From Erythroxylum novogranatense (lineage: Eukaryota; Streptophyta; Magnoliopsida; Malpighiales; Erythroxylaceae), in contig CM057228.1 in NCBI GenBank assembly GCA_029891385.1, forward strand, positions 51,733,783-51,797,782: a stretch of DNA of 64,000 nt. Direction: 5' to 3'. Below, piece after piece: positions 36,282-49,403 of the stretch (positions are counted from its first letter, which is position 1; the number at the start of each line of letters is the position of its first letter). A program made the translations under genes and the position numbers. The notes under the pieces are model-generated. The model searched no databases, was not told the origin of the DNA, and saw only the letters and a list, made by a program, of their open reading frames with translations.

Positions 36282-38704
36282 TTAACGATGATGGTTCTTC
36301 AGCAATTCTGTCATCATCTTCTTCAGGTCATTCATCGTCTCTTTGATCTCATTGACTTCACCACGTAATTTGCTGATTTCAACTTGTGTGTCCAACAGTG
36401 AGGAGGATTGATCAACATCTGCTGAGGGAGCAGTGAACGAAATTGTCGTAGTATAAGCATCAGAGGTAGGGATGTATTCATCATTGATCTCAATAGTTGG
36501 TGGACGAATAAATGTATCAGATTCAGGAAGATCTAAGTCAAACGAAGCAGGCAGCATCAGCAATTGTCTTCCTTGCAGGGGTAATGCTTCTGCTTGAATA
36601 GACAGTGTATCAGATAACGGTCTAATACGCAAAACTGTCTGAACAAGGAATTCTATAAACGTCCCTGTGATAACTCTTCCCCCTACTGAACAGTCTTCTT
36701 GCTTGTCAGTATAGCTGCAGCTCGCTTCATCTTTATTCTGTGTAGAAGCACATGCATCATCAATTCTAAGCACTTCTTCTTCAATCTGATCTACGGACAG
36801 ATCATCACAAACTTCTTCGGGAAATAGTTTCAACTTCCCTTTAGTCAAATCCAAAGGATATCTTGGCTGGATATCCAGTACAACCTTTATTTCCGTGTTT
36901 TCTGTGATCGAAAAAATAGTACACGGCTTACAGGGAATTTTTGTAGGGTATGGCTTGGTAGCAGCATCCTTTAAAGCATCGTAGAAAATCTTTTCATCTT
37001 CTTTCAGTAAGTCCCATGTGTCACTATTTATTGACATAGGTTGTACGACAGCCACTGTCTTCTTTACTGGTTGACTACAGATTGCAATAGTAGTTCTTTT
37101 TCTGGTAACAACTTCAATCATTCTGATCTTCAGCTTCTGTCTTCTCAAAAACTTATGATAGTTGTATACCATCAGACAAGGTTCATTAGGTTCCTCCTGT
37201 TGTTTTTGATCCGAGTCTGATTCTGCTGTTGCCTCTGGTTGAGCTTCAATAGGATTCCTCTGAACCAGGCTTTGCTCCACTGGTTCCTCCTGTTGAGCAA
37301 TGGGGATTTTCTGAACTCTGTTCTGCTCAGTTTCTTTTTCTTTTTGAGCAGCATCAAATGTTTCTTTCTTTCGACTAACCTCCCTAGTAGTTGACACGGT
37401 CTTCTTCCGACTAATCTTCTTAGTCTTGTCTTACCTTGATCGGTCTTGAAGATTTCAGTCTTGAGATTTTCTCTTTCGATTCGATTTCTCTTCTTCTCAG
37501 TCTCTTTGGCTTTTCTGGTTGTATCCTCTTCCAGAATAGAAACTAACGACCTTGTCGCTTGAGGTGCACGAGATTGAGGAGTTTGTTCCTGACTCTGTTT
37601 TCTGGCGTTCTTCTCTTCTTGTTGCCTTAGAGTCTGAATCCTCGGTGATCTCTTCGCCTTCTTCGTAACTTCACTTAAAAGACTTTCTCTTTGTCTTTTT
37701 GGCGCACCTTCTTCTGTCCTTCGAGGTAGACTTACTTTGATTTAAGGACTTGCCCATTTTATCAGCGGTCTTCCTGTCATTCTTCTTATTTCATCCGCAG
37801 GTGATCTTATACTCACTTGAGTTCGGAGACTTGAAGCGGGAGACTTCTTCAATACACACTCCCCCTCAGTTCTTGTTCTCCTTGAAGAGTTGGCTCTTTC
37901 TTTAATCACTGTCCTCAGACCCATTCACCGTATAGTGATTGAGTCAATCTTACTTTTCACTGGTACAATCCTTCTATTTCCTTTGTGTAGAAGGATTTCG
38001 GATTCATTAAAAATCCTTGTAAGAAGCATGCCGTAAGGATAGCTATTTGTATCCTTCATCCCCTTAATCATATAATGAAAGATTAACAAGGGTAAATCGA
38101 CAAGATTGCGATTCAGCAGGTAGAACAGGCATTGTTCATCCAGGGTAGTCACCAAATGTCTGGAACCTACTCTGGGTAAGATGCAATTAAACAGAATCGC
38201 ATGGAGAACCCTAGCTTTTGGGATCAGATTCGAAGTCTTTCTCTCCGAAGGGTCGTTCACTCCATATAACTGTTTGCTAACATCTTCTTCCTTTATATTG
38301 ACCATTGTCATCCATTTAGCTTTAGTTGACAAAGTCTCTCCAACCAATGGACAATCGGTCACCTTCCTTATTAGCTCCTTAGTCACAACAACAGTTATAC
38401 CGTCTACTGATGATACAATAGTGTTGTCTACAAGTTGAGCGTTTTTCCAAAAATCGAAAACCTCATAAGTGTAGACTGGTTCTCGTACCTGGAAGAAATT
38501 CCTCCAACTAGCTCTTTCAATCTCAGGTTCTACGTCCATATCATCATTTCTCAATGACTCGAAATCCACATACCTTTCGAATATCATAGCTGCCTCCATT
38601 GTTTCAGAATGAAAACTGTTTCTGGTAAGCTTTTCGTCTAGGGTAGGATGATTGAGAGAATTTGGAAAGCAAGATGAACCGTCTGGAGATGAGAGTAACC
38701 GCAA
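36282..38704 (-). pseudogene. Extra 3' ORF of element D, broken
   Basis: Two long minus-strand pieces lie between pol and the 3' LTR. The first (37925-38704) starts MRLLSSPDG and carries a globular region with ASWRNFFQVREPVY, SVDGITVVVTKELIRKV and YLLNRNLVDLPLLIFHYM. This resembles the putative plant transposon protein domain found in extra ORFs of plant LTR elements. One TGA then interrupts the same frame before a further 60 codons (37742-37924). After frameshifts, 36282-37397 is a 371-codon acidic, Gln/Glu-rich piece ending in a predicted coiled coil (VEISKLRGEVNEIKETMNDL). Sireviruses often have an env-like ORF here. No signal peptide or clear membrane segment is visible, so an envelope role is not supported. 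Confidence 0.6.
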
Positions 38705-38862
38705 TGGTTTCAGCTTTAGGCTACTTGTAGGGGTATAGTCAGGTGTGTTCTAGAATCATTAAGATCCTCGAGATTATCAGGATTTTCCCTCCACAACTTC
38801 CTTGTGAGAGAAGTTACCAGCTGTACCTCACTGTTTCTGACGCCGTTAGTTTTGACGTCCCT

Positions 38863-41800
38863 TTAACCTGACTGTTCACTTAACATAATCATGTTAAGGT
38901 TGCGTCTGATCTTCTGGAACCATTCTTCACTCAATGGTTTAGTGAAGATGTCTGCCCACTGATACTCTGTTTCGATGAACTGTAGGCGCACTAACTTCCT
39001 CTGAACATAGTCTCTCAGAAAGTGATGTCTGACTTCGATGTGTTTCACCCTCGAATGCTGAATTGGATTCTTTGACAGGTTGATTGCACTTGTGTTGTCG
39101 CAATAAATTGGAATCTCCTCTTCTCGAACTGAATAGTCTTCAAGTTGATATTTGATCCACAACGTCTGCGAACAACAGCTTGCGGCAGCCATATACTCTG
39201 CTTCGGCAGTTGATAGAGCTATCGAACTTTGTCTCTTACTTGACAAGGAAACTAGGTTTGTGCCAAGAAAGTGACATCCTCCACTTTTGCTCTTCCTTTC
39301 AATTCTATCTCCGGAATAGTCCGCATCGCAATATCCGATTAACCTGAAATCTTCACCTTTCTCAAACATTAAGCAAAGATAAGTAGTACCTGCAAGATAT
39401 CTCATAATTTTTTAACAGCGATAAAATGAGACTCTCTAGGATCGGCTTGAAATCTTGCACACAAGCATACACTGAACAAAATATCAGGTCTACTTGCTAT
39501 AAGATACAGTAAAGAACCGATCATCCCTCTATACAGGGTTTGATCCACCTTCTTACCAAGTTCATCTTTGGATAAAAGGTTTGAAGGGTGCATCGGAGTC
39601 GCCGTAGGCTTCACATTATTCATATCAAATTTGAGCAACAATTCTTTCACGTACTTTTGTTGATTAATAAAAATTTTCTCTTCAGTTTGCTTAACTTGCA
39701 ATCCAAGAAAGAACTTTAATTCACCCATCATGCTCATTTCAAACTCTTTCTTCATTAGACTCTCAAACTTCATGCATAGCTTGTTTGAAGTAGCACCAAA
39801 AATAATGTCATCAACATAAATCTGAACTAAAATAAAATCATTTTGAAAATTCTTCCTAAAGAGCATCTTATCAACTTGACCTCTACTAAAACCATTCTCT
39901 AAGAGAAAAGTACTCAGACGATCATACCAAGCTCTAGGAGCTTGCTTTAGGTTGTATAAGGCTTTATGAAGTCTATAGACATGGTCTGGATTCTTAACAT
40001 CCTCGAAACCAGGTGGTTGCTTAACATACACCTCTTCGTCTATAAAGCCATTCAGAAAGGCACTCTTTACATCCATCTGAAACGACTTTATATTATGATG
40101 ATTGCATATGCCAAAGAATATCCTAATGGCTTCAAGTCTTGCTACTGGAGCATATGTCTCATTGTAGTCTATTTCTTCTTGCTGATTATAGCCTTGTGCT
40201 ACTAATCTAGCTTTATTTCGACTTACTCTTCCTGATTCGTCTAACTTATTCTTAAAGACCCATCTGGTTCCTATAATAGATTTCTTAAGGGGTTTCGGAA
40301 CTAAGGACCACACATTATTCCTAGTAAATTGATTCAGCTCCTCTTGCATGGCTAACACCCAAGCTTCGTCTCGAAGAGCTTCCTCAACCTTCTTAGGTTC
40401 TATTTCGTAGATAAAAGCCACATTAGCTTCTCTTACGAAACGGACCTTGTCTAACTCCTTCGAGGTCTCTCAGATAATCAACTCTTCGGATGAGAACTTT
40501 TATATTTCCAGTCTCTTTTCAGTCCGATAGTTTCTGGAATATCTTCAATTTTGTCTACTTGAGTTCCTGATGATGAAGTTTCTGTTCTATCATCTAAGTT
40601 CTTTGAAGGACCTTCACTCTCCATATCTTCTTCCTTATGGGGTTGGGAACTATCATCAAACTTGACATGGATGGTCTCCTCAACTGTCTTTGAAGTAAGG
40701 TTGTACACACAAAATGCCTTAGACGATGATGAGTAGCCTAGAAAGATTCCTGGATAGGTCTTTGAATCGAATTTATCCAACAGCTCCTTTGTATTCAGAA
40801 TAGAGCATTTGCACCCAAATGGATGAAAGTAAGATATATTTGGTCTTCTTTCATTCCATAACTCATAAGGAGTCTTCTTCAACAAGGGTCGCAACAGAAT
40901 TCTATTCTGAATATAGCATGTTGTATTCACAACTTCTGCCCAGAAGTATTTAGGAAGATTCATCTCACACAGTATGGTCCTTTCCATCTTTTGAATCGTC
41001 ATGTTCTTCCTTTCAACAACTCCATTTTGTTGAGGAGTCCTAGGAGTAGAGAAATTATGGAAAATTCCATTTTCCTCACAGAATAATCTAAACTTCTCAT
41101 TCTCAAACTCTCCACCATGGTCACTCCTGATACTGGCTATAGACACTCCTTTTTCATTCTGTAACTTTCTGGATAAGGTCCTAAAGCACTTAAAAGATTA
41201 ATCTTTGTGTAATAAAAACAATATCCAACAAAATCGAGTAAAGTCATCAACAATAACAAGTCCATATTTCTTTTTGCCAAGACTTATTGTCCTTGTTGGA
41301 ACAAATAAATCCATATGTAACAATTCTAAAGGTCTAGAGATGTTACAAAATTTTTAGAAGAAAAAGAAGTTTTAACATGTTTTCCTTTCAAACAGTTTTC
41401 ACAGAAAAACTCTTTGTCAAAACTTATTTTTGGCAATCCTCTTACCAAATCATGTTTTGCCAACTTTGAAATATGTTTAAAAGAGACATGACCTAGCTTT
41501 TTATGCCAGATTAGTCTTTCTTCTTCGGAAGATAGAAAACATGAAATATTTTGGCTTTGAAAATCTTCTAAATCAATTTTGTAAAGATTGTTTCTTCTCT
41601 TGGCAGAGAAAAGTATAGACCCATCTTTGTTTCTGACTTCGCAAAGATTTTGATTGAATGTGACTGTGAAACCAGAATCACACAATTGACTGACGCTAAT
41701 CAAGTTATGCTTCAGACCATCAACAAGCAGTACATTATTTATGCATGCAAAGGAATCTTTACCTATTTTACCGATTCCAATAATCTTGCCCTGCTGGTTG

Positions 41801-41886
41801 TCTCCGAAAGTTACTGATCCTCCCTTCTTATACTGAAGGTTTAGGAACATAGACCTTTTTCCCGTCATATGTCGTGAGTGTAACAC
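38863..41886 (-). pseudogene. Copia pol of element D: integrase, RT, RNase H
   Basis: Along the minus strand: 41326-41886 begins SRHMTGKRSMFLN and includes the zinc-binding LIWHKKLGHVSF ... CENCLKGKH. The integrase core (about 40700-41330) has HMDLF, VDDFTRF, IRSDHGGEFEN and TPQQNGVVERKN. RT spans 39402-40421 with [17 protein letters not shown] and YVDDIIFGA. RNase H spans 38863-39405 with CDADYSGD, STAEAEYMA and WADIFTKPLS. Breaks: a frameshift near 41340, TAA at 41198-41200, a frameshift near 40480 with TGA at 40470-40472, and loss of one A in an A-run near 39405. The catalytic residues are largely preserved, so it was active before these hits. It is cut from its protease active site by element F. 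Confidence 0.92.
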
Positions 41887-43392
41887 CCCACTCTCGAGTG
41901 ACCCGAACCTGATATCGTTGGTGATATCCGAGTCCGTGCCCCGCGAGGGTGGCGTATTACATCAGTCGATTAAAACTCAGCATACATTTTTTTTAAAGAA
42001 ACTAAAACCCATGTTCATAATAAACCAATTTCAGTTATTACAGTCATCCCAGAATAATTTACAATCAGTCAATGAGTAAAACAATAGAACCACAATGGGC
42101 TCAGTAGAAATACAAAGCATTGTTATACAGTGATTGCGGAACACAATTTGATAAGATACTAATGCAGACACGGACTGATCCCGACCTCTATCCTTCACTT
42201 GCCTATAGTAGACATACTCCCGTGCCAACCGGGGTATTCTTCAAGACCTGAAAAATATATGCAAATTTTGGGTGAGTTTTGCGAACTCAGTGAGAAACCA
42301 TCATCGATGGTTCACTCAAATCATGCATTACGCACATGGCGTACAACATATCTGATAATATTCATTATCGGCATAATATAACGATTTATAACGGTTTGCG
42401 GCAATAAACAACAATTAGCGATGACATATAACAATTTTGCGATAAATCATGTCATCACATAATCAAGAATTGTCACAACACAGTCGTTCATGTGAATGCA
42501 ATGCATGTGACTCTTTTCCGATTATTGAGTGTTGTGCCCAAGTGCTCAGTCAGTAAACAGTGGGGACGCGTCAGGGATTTCTCCCCTCGGGCTAAGCCCG
42601 GCCAGTACAGTGTGAGAGCTCGAGGCTCTTTTCAGTGATAATAGCAACTTGGGACACGTCCATTATCTGATCATGCATTTATGCATGCAATGCAGTGTTT
42701 AATGATTTACTGATATCTGCTATAAAGCCCAGTATTCCAAAGATTCGATGTCGTTATGATATGGCTATAAAGCCCGAGATTGATCTCGATGTCATGTATC
42801 GATGCAGATTCGATTCGGTGAAAGCATGCAATTCAATCTAATACATGCCAGTAATCATACAGTAGTCATACAATTCATCTTTGCATGTAATTCACGTAGA
42901 GCATGTCCGTCCAGGTATTTGAGAAACCAACTAGGTTACTCACCTATTACTTCCGAGCTAATGCCGGGAAGTTTCTGCCCCGTCGATCGAACGACGCTCC
43001 ACTTAGCCCTCTATAAGAATCAGAAAAAGAACGAGTCACTAATATGCAATTTGTGCACATGTAGGTGAAATATGCATGTTCATGAATTCCCAGCCCTAAT
43101 CTCATTTTTTCCCTCAGAAAAATCCGTCTAAAAATTAGAAACCTATTGGCGCTGACGGTGCGCAATTCGGACCTCTATAGGTTCCCGATTAAACAAAACA
43201 GTGATTAAAGGCTCCGTTACCCGGGGTCACGTTAATTTCCCGTCTAAAAATTCCCAATTTCTCACAAAATGAAATTCAATATGTTACAAATCCGATGCCT
43301 CAAGAATCAGGTCAATCGGACGTCGGACGGAAAAGAAATTGACAAAAGAAACAATCGGGTCACTTAATGCCAAATAATAACAAAAATAATAA

Positions 43393-43540
43393 ATATATAT
43401 ATATATATATGTGCCTGCCTCGCGGGGGCGAGACGTCGCCCTTGCGAGGCCGACTAACTCACTTCGTCATGAGGGCGAGGCGGCGCCTCGCGACCGGGCC
43501 AATTACCTCGCCTCGCGGCGAGACGTCGCCTCGCGATCTG
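43393..43540. repeat. (TA)n and CG-rich palindromic block in LTR F (3' copy)
   Basis: Nine TA units (43393-43410) are followed by about 125 bp of GC-rich sequence in an AT-rich element, built on GGGCGAGACGTCGCCC and TCGCGA. It recurs four times in loose tandem and inverted order. In the element's sense direction the CG block lies just upstream of the TA run. Confidence 0.85.
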
Positions 43541-43595
43541 GCAGTTCCTCTACTTCCGCCTTTTTCCTGTTTTCAATCCAAATTTCCAATCTCTA

Positions 43596-44434
43596 TAATT
43601 CTTAGCACACAAATCGGAAAAATACAAACCATAGCTTGTTGGAAAGGTCATGAAAAGCTCTACAATTCTCAAGAAGACCATAAAAATCAATTTCACCCCC
43701 TAAGGGTGTTAAAATCCACTCAAACCTACTGCCCACTCAAACCTATCAAAACAGGGCAGTACATTTCAAATTCAGTAACTCTCTGATTCTTCAGTCAACA
43801 ATTACCCAATAAATATGGTCAATAAGTTCACAATGTCATCTACAACTTTCATGAACAACCCAAAATCAAATTCCATAACTAACTAGGTCAAACAATTCAA
43901 CAAAGAATCAGTCTACTGAAATTAATTAATCTGGACAGTAATTTCCCAAACAACATATCTCTTAGCACAAATGTCACCAAATTCACTACTATATACCCTT
44001 GAAAAGATAAGATCACCAACTTCAAGTTTCATGAAGAACTCAAACTCCAATTCGATTTCTAACAATTTCAAATCTATTATGCAAGTTACTGCCATGATCA
44101 GCCATTCACATCCCAATGCAGGATCAGTTTTTTGCAAAATCATAACTCCCAATTCTTCCCTTTAAAAATTATATGCCATATCTCATTTTCAAGATGATTT
44201 CTTCCTCTGAAACTTTTCAGAAGATCACTCACACCAATTCAGTCCACAAAAATGGCTAAAATTGCTTCCAAGCAGAATACTCACAAGTCAGACACTTAAG
44301 CTAGGTTTCATCAACATGCCCAAAACCAGTCCATAGAAAACAGTTCATATCTCTCAATATACACCTCTAAAAATAGCAAGATCAGTGGAAATGGAAAGAT
44401 AACTCAATATTCTTCAACTTTCATGAAGACCATT
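43596..44434 (-). repeat. Five diverged LTR modules in element F (3' copy)
   Basis: Modules at about 43596-43685, 43779-43862, 43953-44043, 44142-44228 and 44347-44434. Each (plus strand) has CATATCTCT or a variant, then a middle region with a CTTGGAAAG or equivalent, then CAACTTTCATGAAGA. Period is about 175-200 bp. A second set lies in the other LTR at about 51104-51942. Confidence 0.7.
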
Positions 44435-45898
44435 CTCCCTAATTCCATCTTAATTAATTTAGAAAAATCAGCAAAGCTCATAGGTTATGGTTTCGGTTAC
44501 TGTTCACAGGCAATAAAACAGTAACTTCCCATGCAAAAATTCACCCTTCTACCATTACAATTTAACACCACCTATTTCAGACAAAGTTGTAGCCAACATC
44601 CCAAAGTTTCATTGGGCACAAACCTCACCTCATTTTCATTCCTACACAATTAATTATGCTAACAACAGTACAATCAGTGAAAAACCCTAATTTTCCAGAT
44701 TTGGTGTTAACCTTTGTTCTATCATTTCTAATACCATTAACACATCATTAAACATCCAAATGAACACAAATCAGTTCTTATACCATTTATATATGTACTA
44801 GGGCTAATACACAAAAAAATTGGCAGCACTTAATTCTTTCTTTCCAAGTAAAATCAATCATCAATATGCCATCACTAATCAAACTAAAACCACTTCTAAC
44901 ATACTACTTTCAATTCATAATTCAACCTAACCTTTTACCCATTAATTCAAACCATTATAGTCATTAATTTAATGCAACCACAAGCATAATAAATGCACCA
45001 AACCTCCCATTCAATGTTTCTATCTACCATGATTCATAAAGTCATACTTAAGCATCATTGAAAACACCATTCAAAGCTTAATTTAACACTTACCTATTAG
45101 CTTTTCCAACCTTCTCTTCTCTTCAATTCTTTCCTAACAATTGCTAACCCCTTTTTCTAACCTCATGCAAGTGAAGGCCCTCCATTAAGTAAGGAACTTG
45201 GTGTCTAGAAGAAGAAGGCTTGAAGTTTGGAGGAAGGTTTGATGAAGAAGATGAAAATCGATGGAGATGGAGATGGAGAGGATTTTCGGTGGATGATGAG
45301 CATAAGCAACAATTCAACCTTTTTCACTCCTTTTATCCATGAATTGCCGACTTACAAGGCTAAGAATAAGACAAAAGCATTTTGGACACTTGGCAATTGA
45401 TGGAGAAATGAAGAAAAGTCAAAAGCTTTCCATTAATCACTTTAATCACTTTAATCAATAAATATCTAACTTATACACCCACAATTTCGGTTACTACATG
45501 GTTTAAGGGTCTACTTTAGGGTCCCACCAAAATATGCAAGAGTTTTAAGATGAAATAACAGTAGAAATTCAACCGGTTCGCCACTTGGCGATTTTTTTCC
45601 GGTCCGGGAATTTTCTCCAGAAAAATCTCAGAAAAATTCCTATAATTCCAGTAAAATAGAAAACAATTTATGGCGCACTCAGAATAATTTTTCAAACCCA
45701 TTAATCACGTTAATTCCAATAAAATTATCTTAGGTACGCAAACCGGGAATGTCATGTATGCATGTACAGTTATTTCATGTGCACAGATTTCACTGGTCAC
45801 TAGTACCAGTATGCATGGACAATACGAATAAATCCATATCAATCTCTTCTTATGCCAATTTACTATTTTACCCTTCCTGTCGGGGGTGGGATGTTACA

Positions 45899-48800
45899 AC
45901 TCCCCCCTCCTTATAAAAATTTCGTCCTCGAAATTCTCAGTCACCTGTTCCAGATGACAGTGATTATATGTCCCTACAATTCCCATACACTACGTCACTG
46001 TAGACGGACTCAACAAGGCTGTCAGTTGGCGATCTCGCTATCTTACTATCTCACTTGCCACTTTCAGAGTCGCCATTACTTTTAATTCCAATGCTATGAC
46101 TCAGTTTATTTTTTCCGAACCTGTTCACTTATCATATTTATCAATTCAATACCTTTCTTTCCAGTACCATGCAGTCTAATTCGTATTCCATTGAGTACAG
46201 ATACTTACTATAACCTCCTTTATCTCGTCAGGGACGATTCACATTCCTTTGGTACCAATACAATGACATTTAGCTCCTATTTCACTATAACCAGTGATAC
46301 TTTACCTAATGCAGTTATGCTTTATATTCCATTGACTCTCTGTTCTAATGCAACTCTCCTTGGACAATTCACTGTTCTATAATGTTCACGCACTCTATTC
46401 AGATAAGCATCTTACTCTATTTCATTTGTCCTATCCGGTTCCACTTCCACTAACGCATTCAGCTTTCATGAGTTCCTTTGTTTCTCCCATCACAGTCTCA
46501 AAGCCATTATGGTCTTTGACCCCTATTAGGCACTGTGCAGTGGAGCAGTAAATTAGAACTTTATAATACGATCATAATCCTGTGAAACCCAAACCACTTA
46601 AACATTTTTTTTCTGTTGAACATTCAAACTTAGAAGCACTCGAATCAATAATCACTTCATTCTATACCCATAGTTAGTCAATTTATCTTTCGCATATACT
46701 TACCAGAATGTCTAACTTCGATTGTTCACTTTCTTGTTCTATCACTTTTTGTCGGGTACACATACTTCTTCTATGAATCATTCAGTATCATTTTTCTGAC
46801 TTCACTCGCATATTCAGGCTCCTTATAGAACTCACCACTGTAACTCTTGCACTCTTAACCCTTCTTACCTTTATTCAGTCTCTCAATTTCCAGAACCCAT
46901 AAACTACTTGACATTCTTTGCAAATCCCAATATTTGTGATTAATCTATTCCTTTCAGCCTTATCTGTTCACTAGTCAGAAATGTCCGTTCAGTTCAGAAT
47001 TGTCAGTATAGTAGTCATTTATACCCGTCTCTTTCCTCGAATAAACACAGTGTATCTTTATAGGAATCTACAGTCTCCAAGACTTTCAATTGCGATCATG
47101 ACACCCATACCATTTATCAACGTCAATTCAATTTATCTACTACAGTTTGAACATTATGTTTCAGTTCAACACACATTGTCCACTCTCCAAAGGTATGCTT
47201 ATCAGCAGTATCAAATTCTTCATTAATTCATATAGTTCATTTTACTTTTCACTGTTCAATTCTTTCAAACACATCCCATCTATAATTATCGTCACTACCA
47301 TTTGCTCACTTTGCATCGTTCCCTCTTAAACTTTTCCATACATTACCAAACATCATTCAATTCATTCAATCCACAATTAGTGTATTAGCAACCCCTTTAT
47401 GAAGATAACACTACATCATGTCATTATCAGTTTCCCTTTAGGACGTCTTGTCTCTATACCTAATCATCAGTAATTGGACTTCCATCAATTTCCACTTCAT
47501 TTGAATATTCCACTTTACAGTTTGGGACTATTTTACAGTTTTGCTTTTCCAATGGAGCTCTATTCGCTTCACATAGCAATAGGATCACCTCAAAGTAAAC
47601 TTCCACTCATGTTGTTGAATACTTTACATTTCCGTACACACAGTACAGATAACCTCAATTTCACTTTTGATTTCGTCCATACTATTTTTTTTCCGTTTGT
47701 CCATTAGTCTTGCTACCATCTTTATACTGTTCACGAAAGTCTCATCAACCAATTAGTGTCCCTAATTGTATTTCACTCATTCTTAAGCACTATCTCAATC
47801 AGAACAAGTTTATGCCATAATTTAAAAATCAGACCAGACCTTACACTAAGGTTCCTTGTAACAGTCACATAAATACTTTCTTTATCGCTTATTCCGTAAT
47901 CTACACCTCCGTAGAACTTATTTCATGATCAGGAAACCAATTAATAACTTATACAATTCAGACCTCCTCAGAACTCCTTTCCGTTTATACTCATCCTCAA
48001 CTAAATGACTGATACCAGAATCATTTTTCATTTCCTTCCTCCCATACAGGTACGTTCAGTTCGCCTATGTCTTCCTTTAACCTAAGAAAAACTGTACACT
48101 TATAGCCACTCATAGAAGCACGTAATTAATCATTCACTGATCATCTCCTCCATGATTTCCATATATCTTTCACATACATTTCATTAATCATGAATTAACT
48201 TTCTTGTCAATAGGTACTCCCAACGAGAAATTGACTTAAATCGACAACTCTTTTCATATATCACTTTCACTGTTTCATTTTCCACGTATCATTGAACTAT
48301 ATGTCTCATCATTGTATTTCCATATCCGTTACGCGCAAGCTTGACCTTGTAAGGTCATAACAGCTTGACTTATACACTGTCATCTCCTTATTACTACGTA
48401 TCTCTTAATTTTCCTCAAATAGTCTATGATAAGGTATTCACAGTCCCCAATACACGACAAAATCGTTGATACAACTCCATTGTATCTCTATCTATTTACC
48501 TATCCAGTTACCATTTCTGTGTCTATATACATCTTTTCAATCAAATCTAGAATTTCCGATACACCATCAGTAGAAAATTGTCAGTCTGTCTTTTTCCCTT
48601 ACCATCCTGTGATACTAGTTTCCAAGCTCTTAGCACAATATTCACATAACCATTTCAGTCTCACGCTTATGCGTTCAAGATCATTCCCGTTTCACGAGTT
48701 CATTTCAGTTTATCTGTACACTTTTATCTTCTACTTTTTCTTACTCGACTAGGCACTAGGTACTTTGCTCTTTCAGTTCTTTCAGCTTTGGGTAGACCGG

Positions 48801-49403
48801 TACGGTACAATATTGATCCTATCACAATCTCGCTATCTTCATCTACCTATGATATCTCTCGATATTGAACACAAATCGGTGAATCCATATCTGCCTGATC
48901 GGATCATCTACACTTTACTCAGTTCCAATGTTTCCCATGTCCTCACATATACAGTCAGAACTCTAATTACTTACTCATCCCGGACCTTTAATCTCACTTA
49001 AGACTACTATAACTAGTATGCTTCTCCTATCTCCAGTGGACCTTTCCAAGTTCTAGACATATTCATTTTTCTGTCACCATAATATTGCCATTTTAATCCG
49101 GGAATTCATTCATATCACTTCTTTCCTTAATCAGTCTAGGCTAACACAGTCATCAATCTCCTTATCCATTTTTTTTCTTTCCTAATTGCTTATACACTTC
49201 CAGGGGTTCACCCTCTAACACAGTCTCACTTTTTCTCTCACTTAATCACTTGACACGTACGCACACGTAGGATTTCTACCCGTGCGACTCAAACTAGGGA
49301 TCGATTGCCACGATGCGCAATGACACGACTCAAATGCATGCACCCTATGTTTCAGACTGTGCCCAGATACATTACGTACTACTGGGCTCTGATACCACCT
49401 AAA
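45899..49403 (-). mobile_element. Non-coding internal region of element F
   Basis: It starts (minus sense) at the PBS near 49397 and ends at the polypurine tract (AGGAGGGGGGAGT, 45899-45912). It is pyrimidine-rich on the plus strand and has stops in all frames. The longest open frames are about 60-110 codons, lie on the antisense strand, and show no domain. A short TTTCGAGGACGAAATT before the polypurine tract is shared with autonomous gypsy elements. Confidence 0.8.
49381..49397 (-). promoter_or_regulatory. Primer binding site of element F
   Basis: The minus strand reads TGGTATCAGAGCCCAGT after a 6-base spacer from the LTR end, the complement of plant initiator-Met tRNA. Confidence 0.85.

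Larger units (their letters stand above)
41879..45898 (-). repeat. 3' LTR of element F
   Basis: 4020 bp, TGTAACACCCCACTC to GTGGGATGTTACA. Its right half (about 43560-45560) is nearly identical to the other LTR, with roughly ten differences. Its left 1.7 kb differs at many positions. It contains a (TA)n run, a CG-rich palindromic block and five diverged modules. It has no protein-coding content. Confidence 0.92.

Noticed and set aside
43367..43786. 139-codon frame repeated at 50866-51294
   Set aside because: It lies antisense in both F LTRs across the CG block; duplication with the LTR, not selection, explains its recurrence.
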